Of a stretch of DNA of 64,000 nt, positions 20,693 through 29,565 are shown piece after piece (position 1 is the stretch's first letter; each line of letters begins with the position of its first letter). A program made the translations under genes and the position numbers. Under the pieces are notes generated by a model. That model was not told where the DNA came from and did not search any database. It saw only the letters and a program-made list of their open reading frames with translations. The DNA is taken from the NCBI GenBank assembly GCA_021203205.1, contig JAJQBQ010000018.1, forward strand, positions 110,033 to 174,032. Direction: 5' to 3'. This DNA is from Lachnospiraceae bacterium (GTDB taxonomy: Bacteria > Bacillota > Clostridia > Lachnospirales > Lachnospiraceae).

Positions 20693-20852
20693 GGTGATAT
20701 GGCTACCGGAAAGGGAAAATTTCAAGATCAGGTTGCAGGAATATCGTTAGACAACGATGGAACAGTTTTTGTTCAAAGTAGATTTGGGAAATCTCCTAAG
20801 CGATATCCAGTGCATGGGAACAGGCAAAAAATCTCTATAAAAGGACGAGTGC

Positions 20853-20880
20853 AAAAAGGAACCCCGAAAGGTTCCTTTTT
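20853..20880. terminator. Terminator after uraA-upp
   Basis: AAAAAGGAACC pairs with GGTTCCTTTTT around a six-base loop; usable in both directions. Confidence 0.8.
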
Positions 20881-20959
20881 AAAGTCTGATTTCTATTTGG
20901 ACGTTGATCTTTATCCGTTTCTGTTCGCTTCTGATCGAATCGTACAGCGACAGGTTCCT

Positions 20960-21589
20960 TTATTTTGTCCCGAAAATCCGATCCCCCGCGTCGCCCAGTC
21001 CCGGGCAGATGTACGCGTTCTCGTTCAGGCACCGGTCGATGTGGCCGACATAAAGCTGCACATCCGGGTGCGCCTTCATCAGCCGCTCGATGCCCACCGG
21101 CGCGGCGATGATGGACATAAACTTGATCTTCTTTCCGCCGTGCTGCTTTATAAAGTCCACGGCCGCCACTGCAGAACCGCCGGTGGCAAGCATCGGGTCG
21201 GTCACCACAATCAGGCGCTCCTCGATGGGATCCGGCAGCTTACAGTAGTATTCGTGGGGCTCGTGGGTCACCTCGTCGCGGTACAGGCCGATATGGCCCA
21301 CCTTGGCCGTGGGCACCAGTCTCTGGATGCCGCTCACCATGCCGAGCCCAGCGCGTAAGATCGGCACGATTGCCAGCTTCCGCCCGGCGATGACCGGTGT
21401 CATACAGGTCTCAATCGGTGTTTCCACCTCGATCTCCTCCAGCGGGAGATCCTTTAAAGCCTCGTAGCCCATCAGCATAGCGATCTCCTCCACCAGGGCG
21501 CGGAATTCGTTGGTGCCGGTGTTCTTGTCCCGCAGGCGGGAAATTTTGTGCTGGATCAGCGGGTGGGTGAGTTCGGTTACGTTTTCCAT
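20960..21589 (-). CDS. upp: Uracil phosphoribosyltransferase
   Basis: A 209-residue protein starting at 21589 (GGAGG 8 nt upstream, [20 protein letters not shown]). It converts uracil plus PRPP to UMP in the cytoplasm. The PRPP loop is [20 protein letters not shown]. The uracil-contacting block near the end ([20 protein letters not shown]) and the basic N-terminal block ([10 protein letters not shown]) are intact, and the length is exactly that of the family. It lies 17 bp after the uracil permease gene, forming a salvage operon that shares the structured leader at 23018-23097. Confidence 0.97.
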   Translation of the reverse strand: MENVTELTHPLIQHKISRLRDKNTGTNEFRALVEEIAMLMGYEALKDLPLEEIEVETPIETCMTPVIAGRKLAIVPILRAGLGMVSGIQRLVPTAKVGHIGLYRDEVTHEPHEYYCKLPDPIEERLIVVTDPMLATGGSAVAAVDFIKQHGGKKIKFMSIIAAPVGIERLMKAHPDVQLYVGHIDRCLNENAYICPGLGDAGDRIFGTK

Positions 21590-21606
21590 AGGTAAAACCT
21601 CCATTT

Positions 21607-22992
21607 TTATTTATTCTCCTCAAACTTTGGCTTCAGATCGATCCCGCGGCTGGCGTCGCCCTTAACGTTTGCGCCGAATTCGTAATCATTCCCCGGCAGG
21701 ATGGCGTTCAGGATGATGCCCGCCAGCGCCGCGATGGCCAGCGCCGTCAGGGTGATCTCCGTGCCGGCAATGCTGAAGGTGAGACCGTCGGTGAAGCCCA
21801 GGCCGCACACCAGGATCACCGCCGCGATGATCAGGTTGCGGGACTTGGTGAAGTCCACCTTATTTTCCACCACATTGCGCACGCCGATGGCGGAGATCAT
21901 GCCGTAGAGGATGAAGCTGATGCCGCCAACGATGGCAGTGGGCAGGGAGCTGATGATCTCCGCCACCTTCGGGAAGAAGCTTAAGGCAATGGCGAAGACC
22001 GCCGCCAGGCGGATGACCCGCGGGTCATACACGTGGGAGAGCTCCAGCACGCCGGTGTTCTCGCCGTAGGTGGTGTTCGCCGGGCCGCCAAACAGGGCGG
22101 ACAGGGAGGTGGCGATGCCGTCGCCGATGAGGGTGCGGTGCAGGCCCGGATCCTCGATAAAGTTTCCGCCCACCGTGGCGGAGATGGCGCTGATGTCGCC
22201 GATATGTTCCATCATGGTCGCCAGCGCGATGGGGGCCATGACGAGGATGGATGTAATGTCAAATTTCGCGATCTGGAATTTCGGAAGACCTACAATGCCC
22301 GCTGCGGCGACACCGGAGAAGTCCAGGATGGCCGAGCCGTCCGCGTTCGTCATGCCGACCGCGTTGAATATGAGTGCGCAGACGTAGGAAATCACCACGC
22401 CCATGAGAATCGGGATAATTCGGAACATCCCCTTGCCCCAGATATTAAAAATGACGACCACCGCCAGCGCGATGATGGCCAGCAGCCAGTTCTGGCTGGC
22501 ACTGGAAACCGCCGAGGGGGCCAGGCTTAAGCCGATGCAGATGATGATGGGTCCCGTCACCACCGGCGGCAGGAAGCGCATCATGCGGTGCACGCCCACC
22601 AGCTTTACGATGAGGGCAAGCACCAGATACAGGAGACCTGCCACCACCACGCCGCCGCAGGCGTAGGGCAGTTTCTCGGCCATGGTCATGGTCGCGTACT
22701 TGCCGGTGTCGAGGCTCGCTACCGTTGCGTAGCCGCCGAGAAAGGCGAACGACGAGCCCAGGAAAGCGGGAACTTTAAATTTTGCGCAGACATGGAAAAA
22801 CAGGGTACCGAGCCCTGCGCAGAAAAGTGTGACCTGAATGGAAATGCCGTCGCCGTTAAAATATCCGCTCACCAGGATGGGAACCAGGATGGTGGAGCCG
22901 AACATGGCGAACATGTGCTGGAGTCCCAGGATGAGCATCTTTGGAATTCCGAGTGTTCTGGCGTCGTAGATGGCGTCCTTGCGGTTGTTCAT
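21607..22992 (-). CDS. uraA: Uracil/xanthine permease, NCS2 family
   Basis: A 461-residue membrane protein of the nucleobase:cation symporter-2 family: [20 protein letters not shown] at the N-terminus, [12 protein letters not shown] in the first half, and the NCS2 signature region [19 protein letters not shown] followed by [20 protein letters not shown]. Cotranscription with upp points to uracil as substrate. GAAGGAGG precedes ATG at 22992. The C-terminal about 25 residues are hydrophilic. The mRNA leader folds into a two-stem structure (see 23018-23097), suggesting RNA-based control. Confidence 0.93.
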   Translation of the reverse strand: MNNRKDAIYDARTLGIPKMLILGLQHMFAMFGSTILVPILVSGYFNGDGISIQVTLFCAGLGTLFFHVCAKFKVPAFLGSSFAFLGGYATVASLDTGKYATMTMAEKLPYACGGVVVAGLLYLVLALIVKLVGVHRMMRFLPPVVTGPIIICIGLSLAPSAVSSASQNWLLAIIALAVVVIFNIWGKGMFRIIPILMGVVISYVCALIFNAVGMTNADGSAILDFSGVAAAGIVGLPKFQIAKFDITSILVMAPIALATMMEHIGDISAISATVGGNFIEDPGLHRTLIGDGIATSLSALFGGPANTTYGENTGVLELSHVYDPRVIRLAAVFAIALSFFPKVAEIISSLPTAIVGGISFILYGMISAIGVRNVVENKVDFTKSRNLIIAAVILVCGLGFTDGLTFSIAGTEITLTALAIAALAGIILNAILPGNDYEFGANVKGDASRGIDLKPKFEENK

Positions 22993-23017
22993 TGGATGTT
23001 TCCTCCTTCATGATATG

Positions 23018-23097
23018 CCGCCCGGATGAAAGGTTTGTCACGAAATAACCGAATTATCTTGCACCATGTTATTTCGTGGCTGTTCCCAGACGGGCGG
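23018..23097 (-). ncRNA. Structured 5' leader of uraA-upp, possible cis-regulatory RNA
   Basis: On the minus strand CCGCCCG (from 23097) pairs with CGGGCGG (to 23018). Within that, CACGAAATAAC pairs perfectly with GTTATTTCGTG around an 18-nt loop. Single-stranded joiners of 12 and 14 nt separate the stems. The structure ends about 13 nt before the GAAGGAGG ribosome binding site. It does not show the loop motifs of the purine riboswitch or of PyrR binding loops as I know them. Confidence 0.5.
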
Positions 23098-23320
23098 GAG
23101 TTTATAAAAAATTTACAAAGATTATAGCAGTTTTTCAGAAAGAATCAATAGATGTTTTTCAGGAAATGAAGCGCAGAACTCGCGGGAGAGCAATGCCGGA
23201 TATAATTCGAGAAGAAACTTGTTTCTTCAGTTCACGTGGAATGTTCGCTATGCAAAAGTATATCCGTGAGCGGGAGTTGGTTTGAGACAGCGATGAGCGA
23301 AAGACTCCACATAAAAGCGA

Positions 23321-23354
23321 AAACCCCGACGAGGGAAATCCTTCGTCGGGGTTT
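23321..23354. terminator. Terminator between uraA leader region and aquaporin gene
   Basis: AAACCCCGACGA pairs with TCGTCGGGGTTT, a 12-bp perfect stem; it ends transcription leftward from the aquaporin gene. Confidence 0.8.
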
Positions 23355-23389
23355 GATTCTTTCAAATTATGGGATGGGCAGGTGAGACG

Positions 23390-24076
23390 TTATTTCTTCG
23401 CCTTATCCGGGCTTTCAAGCACAGTGTATACCACCGCTGCCAGTGCGCCGCCGACCAGCGGGGCGAGGATGAAGATCCACACCTGGGAGAGGGCGGTTCC
23501 GCCTGCGAAGAGGGCCGGCATGAGGCTTCTGGCCGGGTTCACGGAGGTGCCGGTCAGGTGGATGCCGAGGATATGTACCAGCGTCAGCGTGAGGCCGATG
23601 ACGATGCCGGACACGGCGCCGTTTTCAACTTTGCTGGTCACGCCGATGATGGCGAGCACGAACACGAAGGTCAGCACTACTTCCACCAGGAATGCCGCGC
23701 CGATGCTGCCGCCCCAGCCGTCCTGAATCTGGTTTGCGCCGAAGCCGCAGTCAAAACCGAACACGATGCCCAGAATCAGGCATCCCAGTGCGGAGCCCAG
23801 GCACTGCGCGATGACATAGCCGATAAAATCCGTCACCGAGAGCTGTTTGCGGATCAGCATGGCGATGGATACCGCCGGGTTGATGTGGCAGCCGGAGATG
23901 TTGCCGATGCTGTAGGCCATGGCCACGATCACCAGGCCGAAGGCCAGCGCCGTCAGGAGATAGCCGCTGCCGCTCGCTGCGTCGCAGCCCACCGCGACCG
24001 CCGTGCCGCAGCCGAAGGTTACCAGCACACAGGTGCCGATCAGTTCCGCGAGATACTTTTTCCAGTTTTCCATCAT
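23390..24076 (-). CDS. MIP-family channel (aquaporin Z-like)
   Basis: A 228-residue membrane channel with both NPA boxes: GCHINPAVSIA in the first half and TGTSVNPARSLMPALF in the second. Six hydrophobic spans are visible, and the N-terminus (KKYLAELIGTCVLVTFGCGT) is characteristic. Length and the residues around the second NPA favour an aquaporin Z-type water channel over a glycerol facilitator, though this cannot be settled by eye. The start at 24076 follows GGAG by 6 nt. The gene is monocistronic and ends at a strong terminator. Confidence 0.92.
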   Translation of the reverse strand: MMENWKKYLAELIGTCVLVTFGCGTAVAVGCDAASGSGYLLTALAFGLVIVAMAYSIGNISGCHINPAVSIAMLIRKQLSVTDFIGYVIAQCLGSALGCLILGIVFGFDCGFGANQIQDGWGGSIGAAFLVEVVLTFVFVLAIIGVTSKVENGAVSGIVIGLTLTLVHILGIHLTGTSVNPARSLMPALFAGGTALSQVWIFILAPLVGGALAAVVYTVLESPDKAKK

Positions 24077-24710
24077 AGGGAACTCCTTTTCCGAAAGCGT
24101 AAATCTGGGGCGGAAAAGATGGAAATGAGCGCATTATCATACATTCTCAAGTCGCGCAGCCTCCCATATCGGGAATCTCTCCTGTGCATGCGCGAAAAGG
24201 TATGGCACTGGTACATTTCTTCCTAATTAGCTGTTCGATTAGAAAGTGACATGGTAGCATTAAGGCGTGCCGGCTTCCCGAAAAAAATCCACCCCTGGAA
24301 TCGGGCCGTGACGCTTCCTGACATGGCCTGATCTCCCGATACAAACTGCAACTTCTCCAAGTATAAAGGCAAGGAGACAGAAACGCAAGTAAAATTTTCA
24401 CAACTTTGTCACATGTCTCAATTTACTATAGTTTATTAACAATCAATATATAAATTACTTCGGGATACAAGATGCAAACATCTCACTCATGTATGCTTTT
24501 AATATATTTTTGAAATGAACAGTTTTTTGACATAGGAGAATTCGAAAATTAAGGTTTATACTTCGCATGAACTTTATAAAGCGCGGAGAAATCCGTATGT
24601 CATGATATTTTGTCGCTTGAATCATTTTACAGATGGGATGAATGAAAAGATCATGGCAGTAACGAATGAATGCCGCCCTTGACAGATTGCGTGGGATCAT
24701 CTGTGACGAT
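24077..24710. other. Intergenic region between aquaporin and Na/Pi cotransporter
   Basis: AT-rich, no convincing gene. It contains palindromic element member 2 (24528-24602); the Pho-box-like repeats follow at 24711. Confidence 0.5.
24528..24602. repeat. Palindromic intergenic element, member 2 (75 bp)
   Basis: Ends TGACATA (24528) and TATGTCA (to 24602), core TATACTTCGCATGAACTTT, and the right-arm block GAAATCCGTATGTCA that parallels other members. Confidence 0.65.
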
Positions 24711-24776
24711 TTTACTCAGAATTTACATAAAACTTACATGCTCATGATAGAAGCTAAATTTCCACTATCCTATAAT
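24711..24776 (+). promoter_or_regulatory. Pho-box-like direct repeats and -10 before the Na/Pi cotransporter
   Basis: TTTACT, TTTACA and CTTACA begin at 24711, 24722 and 24733, i.e. spaced exactly 11 bp, as in PhoP/PhoB binding sites of Firmicutes. TATAAT lies at 24771-24776. Phosphate-starvation control of a phosphate transporter is the natural reading. Confidence 0.6.
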
Positions 24777-24859
24777 CAGGTCGAAATAGCGCGGATAGAT
24801 TCGAAATTTTCAGGCTATATTAAGGAAGAAACGGGTTTTCTTTAGAAGGGAAAGACTTT

Positions 24860-26575
24860 ATGAGCGAAGTGTTGGAGGTTATTTTTGGACTGTTCGGAGG
24901 ACTGGCATTGTTCCTCTTCGGCATGAATATGATGAGTGACTCCCTGCAGAAGGTGGCGGGGGATAAGATGAAGGCTATTCTGGGGGCGCTGACCAGGAAC
25001 CGCGTCCTCGGCGTGCTGGCGGGAGCGCTGGTGACGGCGGTGCTGCAGAGTTCCAGCGCGACGACCGTGCTGGTCATCGGTTTTGTAAGCGCGGGCCTGA
25101 TGACGCTGCCGCAGGGCATCAGTGTTATTTTTGGTGCGAATATCGGTACCACCATGACCGCGCAGCTGCTGGCATTTAAAATCAGCGACTACATATGGCC
25201 GATCATCTTTATCGGTTTCATGATCCAGTTTGTCGCGAAAAATGAGAGAATCAAATACGCGGGTCAGACGATTCTGGGCTTCGGCCTGCTGTTCGTCGGC
25301 ATCGAGACCATGGGTGACGTCATGAAGCCGCTGGCCTCCAGCGCGTTCTTTGTAAACCTGATGGATCAGGTGAAAAATATTCCGATTCTGGGCGTCGGCC
25401 TCGGCGCGCTGATGACACTTGTCGTACAGAGCTCCAGTGCTACCATCGCCGTGTTGCAGAACTTTGCCTCACAGGCCGGGCCGGACGGAGTTTCCAGCGT
25501 CATCGGCCTCGCGGGAGCCATTCCGATTTTGCTGGGCGATAACATCGGCACCACCATTACGGCGCTCTTAGCCAGCATCGGTTTAAATAAAAACGCACGC
25601 CGCACGGCCATTGCCCACAGCGTTTTTAACATCACGGGTTCGGTGGTGTTCCTGTTCCTGTTAAAACCGTTCACCTGGTTTGTGACTCTCATCTCCCCCA
25701 CCGGCGTGGAGACGGAGATCATCTCCCGGCAGATCGCGAACGCCCACATGATGTTCAACATCATCAATACCCTGATCTGGCTGCCTCTTCTGGGCGTCAT
25801 GGTGTGGATTGTCATGAAGCTCGTGCCGGATGCGAAGGAAGAGGAGACGGATATTATATTAAATGAAACGAAATTTATCGATGACAATGTGCTGGGTCAG
25901 CCTGCCGCGGCCATGATTCTGGTGTCGAAGGAGATCGAGCGCGCCGCAAAGTTCGCCGGAAATCAGATCGCTTCCTTAAAAGCGATTTTTGCCGGAAAGG
26001 ACAAAAACGCTGCGGAGCGGATGGAGCAGACCGGCGAGGCGATGGAGACCATCGAGAAGGAGACCAGCACCTATATCTCGCGCATGTTCTCCCACGGCGG
26101 CCTGACGGAGCAGCAGAGTGCGCAGACCGCAAGCCTGCTGTATTTCCTGAATAACCTGGCACGTATCAATAACTGTTGCATGAATATGCTGCCGGTTGCG
26201 AACGATTCGGCGACAAAAAAGATCACATTTTCCAAAGCTGCGCTGGGCGAATTTGACGCGACACTCTCGCTGGTGGAAGACATGTACCGCAATGCGATGG
26301 AAGCGGTGCGCAGCGGGGATGTGGAGCGCGCAAAGGAAGTGCTGGAGGAACAGAAAAAGCTGCAGGACATGGAGCGGGAGTATAACGTGAACCATCTCGT
26401 CCGCCTGAGGGAGAGCATCTGCGACCCGGAGCGCACGGCCGACTTTAACGGAATTCTGCACAATTTCTGGCGGCTCGGCAGCGGCTGCACGAACATCGCG
26501 GAGGAAGCCATGGATCACGAAATATTCGAGGTATTCCCGGCGCCGGACGAAAGCATGCCGACAGTGGAGATTTAA
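24860..26575 (+). CDS. Na+/phosphate cotransporter family protein with PhoU-like C-terminal domain
   Basis: A 571-residue protein. The N-terminal 320 residues are the duplicated NptA/PNaS membrane domain, with the paired QSSSATTV / QSSSATIAV motifs (LQSSSATTVLVIGFVSAG and VVQSSSATIAVLQNFAS) and the GANIGTTMTA / GDNIGTTITAL repeats. The C-terminal 200 residues are helical and PhoU-like (SKEIERAAKFAGNQIASLKA, LLYFLNNLARINNCC). Similar proteins import phosphate, or regulate it, at the cytoplasmic membrane. The Pho-box-like repeats upstream support that. A long inverted repeat follows 10 bp after the stop. Confidence 0.92.
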   Translation: MSEVLEVIFGLFGGLALFLFGMNMMSDSLQKVAGDKMKAILGALTRNRVLGVLAGALVTAVLQSSSATTVLVIGFVSAGLMTLPQGISVIFGANIGTTMTAQLLAFKISDYIWPIIFIGFMIQFVAKNERIKYAGQTILGFGLLFVGIETMGDVMKPLASSAFFVNLMDQVKNIPILGVGLGALMTLVVQSSSATIAVLQNFASQAGPDGVSSVIGLAGAIPILLGDNIGTTITALLASIGLNKNARRTAIAHSVFNITGSVVFLFLLKPFTWFVTLISPTGVETEIISRQIANAHMMFNIINTLIWLPLLGVMVWIVMKLVPDAKEEETDIILNETKFIDDNVLGQPAAAMILVSKEIERAAKFAGNQIASLKAIFAGKDKNAAERMEQTGEAMETIEKETSTYISRMFSHGGLTEQQSAQTASLLYFLNNLARINNCCMNMLPVANDSATKKITFSKAALGEFDATLSLVEDMYRNAMEAVRSGDVERAKEVLEEQKKLQDMEREYNVNHLVRLRESICDPERTADFNGILHNFWRLGSGCTNIAEEAMDHEIFEVFPAPDESMPTVEI

Positions 26576-26584
26576 CCCCCGGCA

Positions 26585-26700
26585 GGCTGTCCGAAAACTC
26601 GTCCTCCTGTTTCTTCTGACACAACATGCAGTATTCCGGAGCTTCTTCTGGCACCATATGTTGTAGAGCCAAAGAGACTGTTTTGAGCTTTGGGACAGTC
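26585..26700. repeat. Long imperfect inverted repeat (about 116 bp)
   Basis: GGCTGTCC at 26585 pairs with GGACAGTC ending 26700. Inside, the arms pair in blocks (GTTTCTTC, ACAACAT and counterparts). It looks like a miniature inverted-repeat element or long hairpin after the Na/Pi gene; no target duplication is evident. Confidence 0.5.
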
Positions 26701-26912
26701 TGGCGGGAGCATTAAACTTCGACTTCCGAAGGACGGATTCCCGCATCATCCCGGACATGCTTTCGGGTGAGTGCTATTTCGCCTGTCCTCGCGCGAATCC
26801 GGGTATTATGTAAAAGAATCTTTTACATGACAGACCATCGCAGAGAACGGCTTCACTGTCATAGTGCAGGCGGAGAGAGAGTCCGGTGAAAAATCCGACC
26901 GCGGAACAGGCG

Positions 26913-27284
26913 TTACAGCAGATTCTTTTGCCCGGAATGGATCTGCCCGAAATCATACGATTCCTCTTCGAGCATCACCTCCCCGATTCGAACCAATAAA
27001 GAAAGATGAGCCGGTGATAACTGCCGGGCCAGGCGCAGGAGCCTGGCGAACAGCACCGGCTCCTTCTCTTCCATATCAAAAAAATCCCGCACGGAGATCT
27101 CCAGATACTCGCATATGCACAAAAAACTATCCATAGACGGAAGAGCTTTCCCGGAAGATATGCCCTGTATGTAACAGCTGCTTTTCCCGAGAGCCTTACT
27201 CATCTCATATTCGGAGACTCCTTTTTTCATTCTCAGAGCGGTAATTCGGTCACGAATATACTGCTTATTCTCATCAATCGTCAT
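26913..27284 (-). CDS. XRE-family transcriptional regulator
   Basis: A 123-residue protein starting at 27284 (AAGGAG upstream). Residues about 10-65 are a Cro/CI-type helix-turn-helix: ITALRMKKGVSEYEMSKALG, then KSSCYIQGISSGKALPSMDS, then LCICEYLEISVRDFF. The C-terminal about 55 residues are Leu/Glu-rich and may dimerise. No partner gene adjoins it and its operator is not obvious. The long untranslated stretch upstream (27285-28036) contains several hairpins that may belong to its control region. Target genes are unknown. Confidence 0.85.
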   Translation of the reverse strand: MTIDENKQYIRDRITALRMKKGVSEYEMSKALGKSSCYIQGISSGKALPSMDSFLCICEYLEISVRDFFDMEEKEPVLFARLLRLARQLSPAHLSLLVRIGEVMLEEESYDFGQIHSGQKNLL

Positions 27285-27492
27285 CGCCTCTCCTTCCCGT
27301 AACAAACCTAAGTTACAGCGAAAACGGAAAAGTTCCCCCCAACCATTTCCTTTGTGTAAATGTTAGTTTCAGGTCGCATGCCCCCGGACGGAACGTCCGG
27401 CCCCTGTGTGCATGTTACCTGAATGATGAGTATAAACATTTTTTGAAGTCGGGATTACTTTTTGAAGTATTGAAATTGGGAGAATCTTACTG

Positions 27493-27530
27493 ATTGAAAT
27501 AGCGATTTTTAGAAAAACAGCTATTTCAAT
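27493..27530. repeat. Perfect 11-bp stem hairpin
   Basis: ATTGAAATAGC (27493-27503) and GCTATTTCAAT (27520-27530) with a 16-nt loop. Confidence 0.6.
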
Positions 27531-27772
27531 CCGTAATCGGGAGTAAAAGCTACTGGATTTGAGATGAAAAAATTAAAAGCAAAAGAGAAAGAAACTTTTT
27601 TCAGGTGAAAGGATATGCCTGAAATGGAGAAAGAGATGCTATTCGCAGCCCTCGATCGAAGTCTCGCGAAGCGATGAGAAAGAACCATATTATGAAAGAT
27701 GCTGTCTGCGATGTATGTAAGATGAAAAATGCGGGAGGGATTGTATTGAACTGGTCGACATATATTTGATAC

Positions 27773-27818
27773 AAAAACGCGGGAAGGTGGCAACAGCTGC
27801 GATCTTCCCGCGTTTTTT
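27773..27818 (+). terminator. Strong terminator without an assigned gene
   Basis: AAAAACGCGGGAAG pairs with CTTCCCGCGTTTTTT. It implies a rightward transcript from the 27.4-27.7 kb interval, perhaps a small RNA or a decayed gene. Confidence 0.7.
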
Positions 27819-27901
27819 CGTTTTATGAAAGCTTCAATCAGGTCTCAAAAGCAGTCCGGAGAGAGTCCCGCGATTTAAACATTCCCGCGAAACATCCACT
27901 T

Positions 27902-27985
27902 TAAGCCTCTGTGATTCGGAAGAGAATCTTAAGCCTCTGTAATCTGGATGACTATTTTAAGCCTCTGTAATCCGGAGTCATCGGC
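27902..27985. repeat. 28-bp direct repeat, three copies
   Basis: TAAGCCTCTGTRATYYGGA occurs at 27902, 27930 and 27958 with exact 28-bp period. Confidence 0.8.
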
Positions 27986-28036
27986 TTTTATCTCTGGTGG
28001 TGCCCGCAAAGCGGGCATGAGAGTTTGGAGTAAAAT

Positions 28037-29284
28037 TTACTGCTCTTTCACCTGCGATTTCTTCGGTACCACGAACACGCACACCAGCCCGGCGATGATA
28101 TACATCACCAGTGTGAAGTACAGCACGTTCTGATAGCCGACGGGGTTCACGCCGTCCACAAACTCACCGGTGTTGTTTACGATCAGGGTTGCGATCTGGT
28201 TTCCGGTCAGGCCGGCCATGGCCCAGGCGGACAGGCACAGCCCGTGGATGCGGCTGATGGCGTCCATGCCGAAGTGGTCGGACAGAAGCGCCGGCACGTT
28301 GGAGAAGCCGCCGCCGTAGCAGGCGTTGATGACGATCAGCAGCAGCACGACAAGTACCGTGTACTGGTTCTTAATGCCGCCGGTCACAAGCACCAGAGCC
28401 GTCAGCGCGATGGAGAGGGCGAAGATGATCTTGTACACCGTGTTGCGGTCTTTTAAGTGGTCACCCAGCGTCGAGAAGCCCAGGCGCCCGCCGGCGTTGA
28501 AAAGTGCGGTGACAGAGCACAGCACAGCAATTACACCCGAACCCAGTCCGATTGCGAGGTAAATGCTCTTTTCCTGAGAGATGAGCGCCAGCCCGCAGGT
28601 GATGTTAATGTAGAACATAATCCAGATGCCCAGGAATGCGCGGTTCTTGAAGATGTCCAGGACACTGCCGCCCTGCGTCTCCTGCGGCTCCACCCAACCC
28701 TCCGGCTTAGCCAGCAGCAGGTGACCGATGAACATCAGGATGAAATAGAAGACGGCCAGGATGTAAAACATGGCTACGATGCCAACGGAGCCCTGCAGGA
28801 ATTCCATGATCGGGCTGGCGATCATCTTCGCAAGGCCAAACCCGGCGATGGAAAGCCCGGTAGCCAGACCCTTCTGGTCGGAGAACCACAGCATCAGCGT
28901 CTTCACCGGGGAAAGATATCCGGTGCCAAGGCCGATGCCCATGATGGCGCCGTAGAAAATGAAAATACCGGGCACCCAACACAGGTAGATAGAAAGGCCG
29001 GTACCCGCAAGGCCGACTGCGAAACAGACAGCGGCCACCAGCGATGACCGGTGAATGTTCTTCTCTACCATTGGCCCCAGAAACGCGGCCGACATGCCCA
29101 GGAAAAAGATGGCGATGCTGAACGCCCACTCGATGGTGCTCTTTGAGACCGCAGTCCCGTGGTCATTTAAGTAATCCACGATCGTCCCGCTGATCAGTGA
29201 CCAGCAGTAAACCGTGCCGATGCTGCAGTGCAGCAGCAGTGCCGGGATCGCCGCCCGGACCCATTTGTTCTGAATTTTAATCAT
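28037..29284 (-). CDS. MFS transporter, oxalate/formate antiporter (OFA) family
   Basis: A 415-residue, 12-span carrier. The OFA pattern is clear: IPALLLHCSIGTVYCWSLIS in span 1, AIMGIGLGTGYLSPVKTLM, then WFSDQKGLATGLSIAGFGL between spans. The second half has YGGGFSNVPALLSDHFG and WAMAGLTGNQIATLI. The family exchanges small carboxylates, but most Firmicutes members are uncharacterised, so the substrate is open. The gene stands alone behind a good sigma-A promoter. The short basic C-terminus (VPKKSQVKEQ) is cytoplasmic. Confidence 0.88.
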   Translation of the reverse strand: MIKIQNKWVRAAIPALLLHCSIGTVYCWSLISGTIVDYLNDHGTAVSKSTIEWAFSIAIFFLGMSAAFLGPMVEKNIHRSSLVAAVCFAVGLAGTGLSIYLCWVPGIFIFYGAIMGIGLGTGYLSPVKTLMLWFSDQKGLATGLSIAGFGLAKMIASPIMEFLQGSVGIVAMFYILAVFYFILMFIGHLLLAKPEGWVEPQETQGGSVLDIFKNRAFLGIWIMFYINITCGLALISQEKSIYLAIGLGSGVIAVLCSVTALFNAGGRLGFSTLGDHLKDRNTVYKIIFALSIALTALVLVTGGIKNQYTVLVVLLLIVINACYGGGFSNVPALLSDHFGMDAISRIHGLCLSAWAMAGLTGNQIATLIVNNTGEFVDGVNPVGYQNVLYFTLVMYIIAGLVCVFVVPKKSQVKEQ

Positions 29285-29348
29285 GCGTTGTTACCTCATC
29301 CTTTCACGCAAACCTGACACCGCATTTTTGCGGCGCAAAATTATCTGT

Positions 29349-29377
29349 ATTGTAACTTCTTTTTTCGACAGAATCAA
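29349..29377 (-). promoter_or_regulatory. Promoter of the OFA-family transporter
   Basis: On the minus strand TTGATT (29377-29372), 17-bp spacer, TACAAT (29354-29349). Confidence 0.6.
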
Positions 29378-29460
29378 CTAAAAAATGACATACTTAAGAG
29401 AAAAAACGAGCGAAATGACGGAAACTGTAACAAAAACGTGAAAAATTTATGAATTCCCTC

Positions 29461-29491
29461 TTGACAGTCGGGCCCCCCCCTGGGGTATAAA
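29461..29491 (+). promoter_or_regulatory. Promoter with a C8 tract in its spacer, before the surface-protein gene
   Basis: TTGACA (29461-29466) is a consensus -35 and TATAAA (29486-29491) a good -10. The 19-bp spacer contains eight consecutive C (29473-29480). Slippage in the tract would alter spacing; loss of two C would give the optimal 17 bp. This is the arrangement of known phase-variable promoters. Confidence 0.65.
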
Positions 29492-29565
29492 TGTTGCTAC
29501 ACAAAAAAGGTATATTCTTACAAGAATACCTTTACGTGAATCATTTTTATGAGGAGGAAAAAGGC

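Larger units (their letters stand above)
27285..28036. other. Gene-poor 750-bp region with hairpins and repeats
   Basis: It holds a hairpin at 27370-27421 (CAGGTCGCATG / CATGTTACCTG with an inner GGACG/CGTCC), a perfect 11-bp stem at 27493-27530, a terminator at 27773-27818 and 28-bp direct repeats at 27902-27985. Short rightward frames at 27563-27675 and 27674-27769 are interrupted by stops and may be decayed coding sequence. No complete gene is seen. Confidence 0.5.

Noticed and set aside
20699..20880. Coding frame beginning MATGKGKFQDQVAGIS upstream of the upp terminator
   Set aside because: There is no good ribosome binding site; the frame runs through a terminator hairpin and then antisense to upp.
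24147..24700. Short minus-strand frames in the aquaporin to Na/Pi interval
   Set aside because: Cys/His/Arg-rich translations without ribosome binding sites; one spans a palindromic element.
27902..27985. Three 28-bp repeats as a CRISPR array
   Set aside because: The repeats abut each other with no separate spacers, and there are no cas genes.
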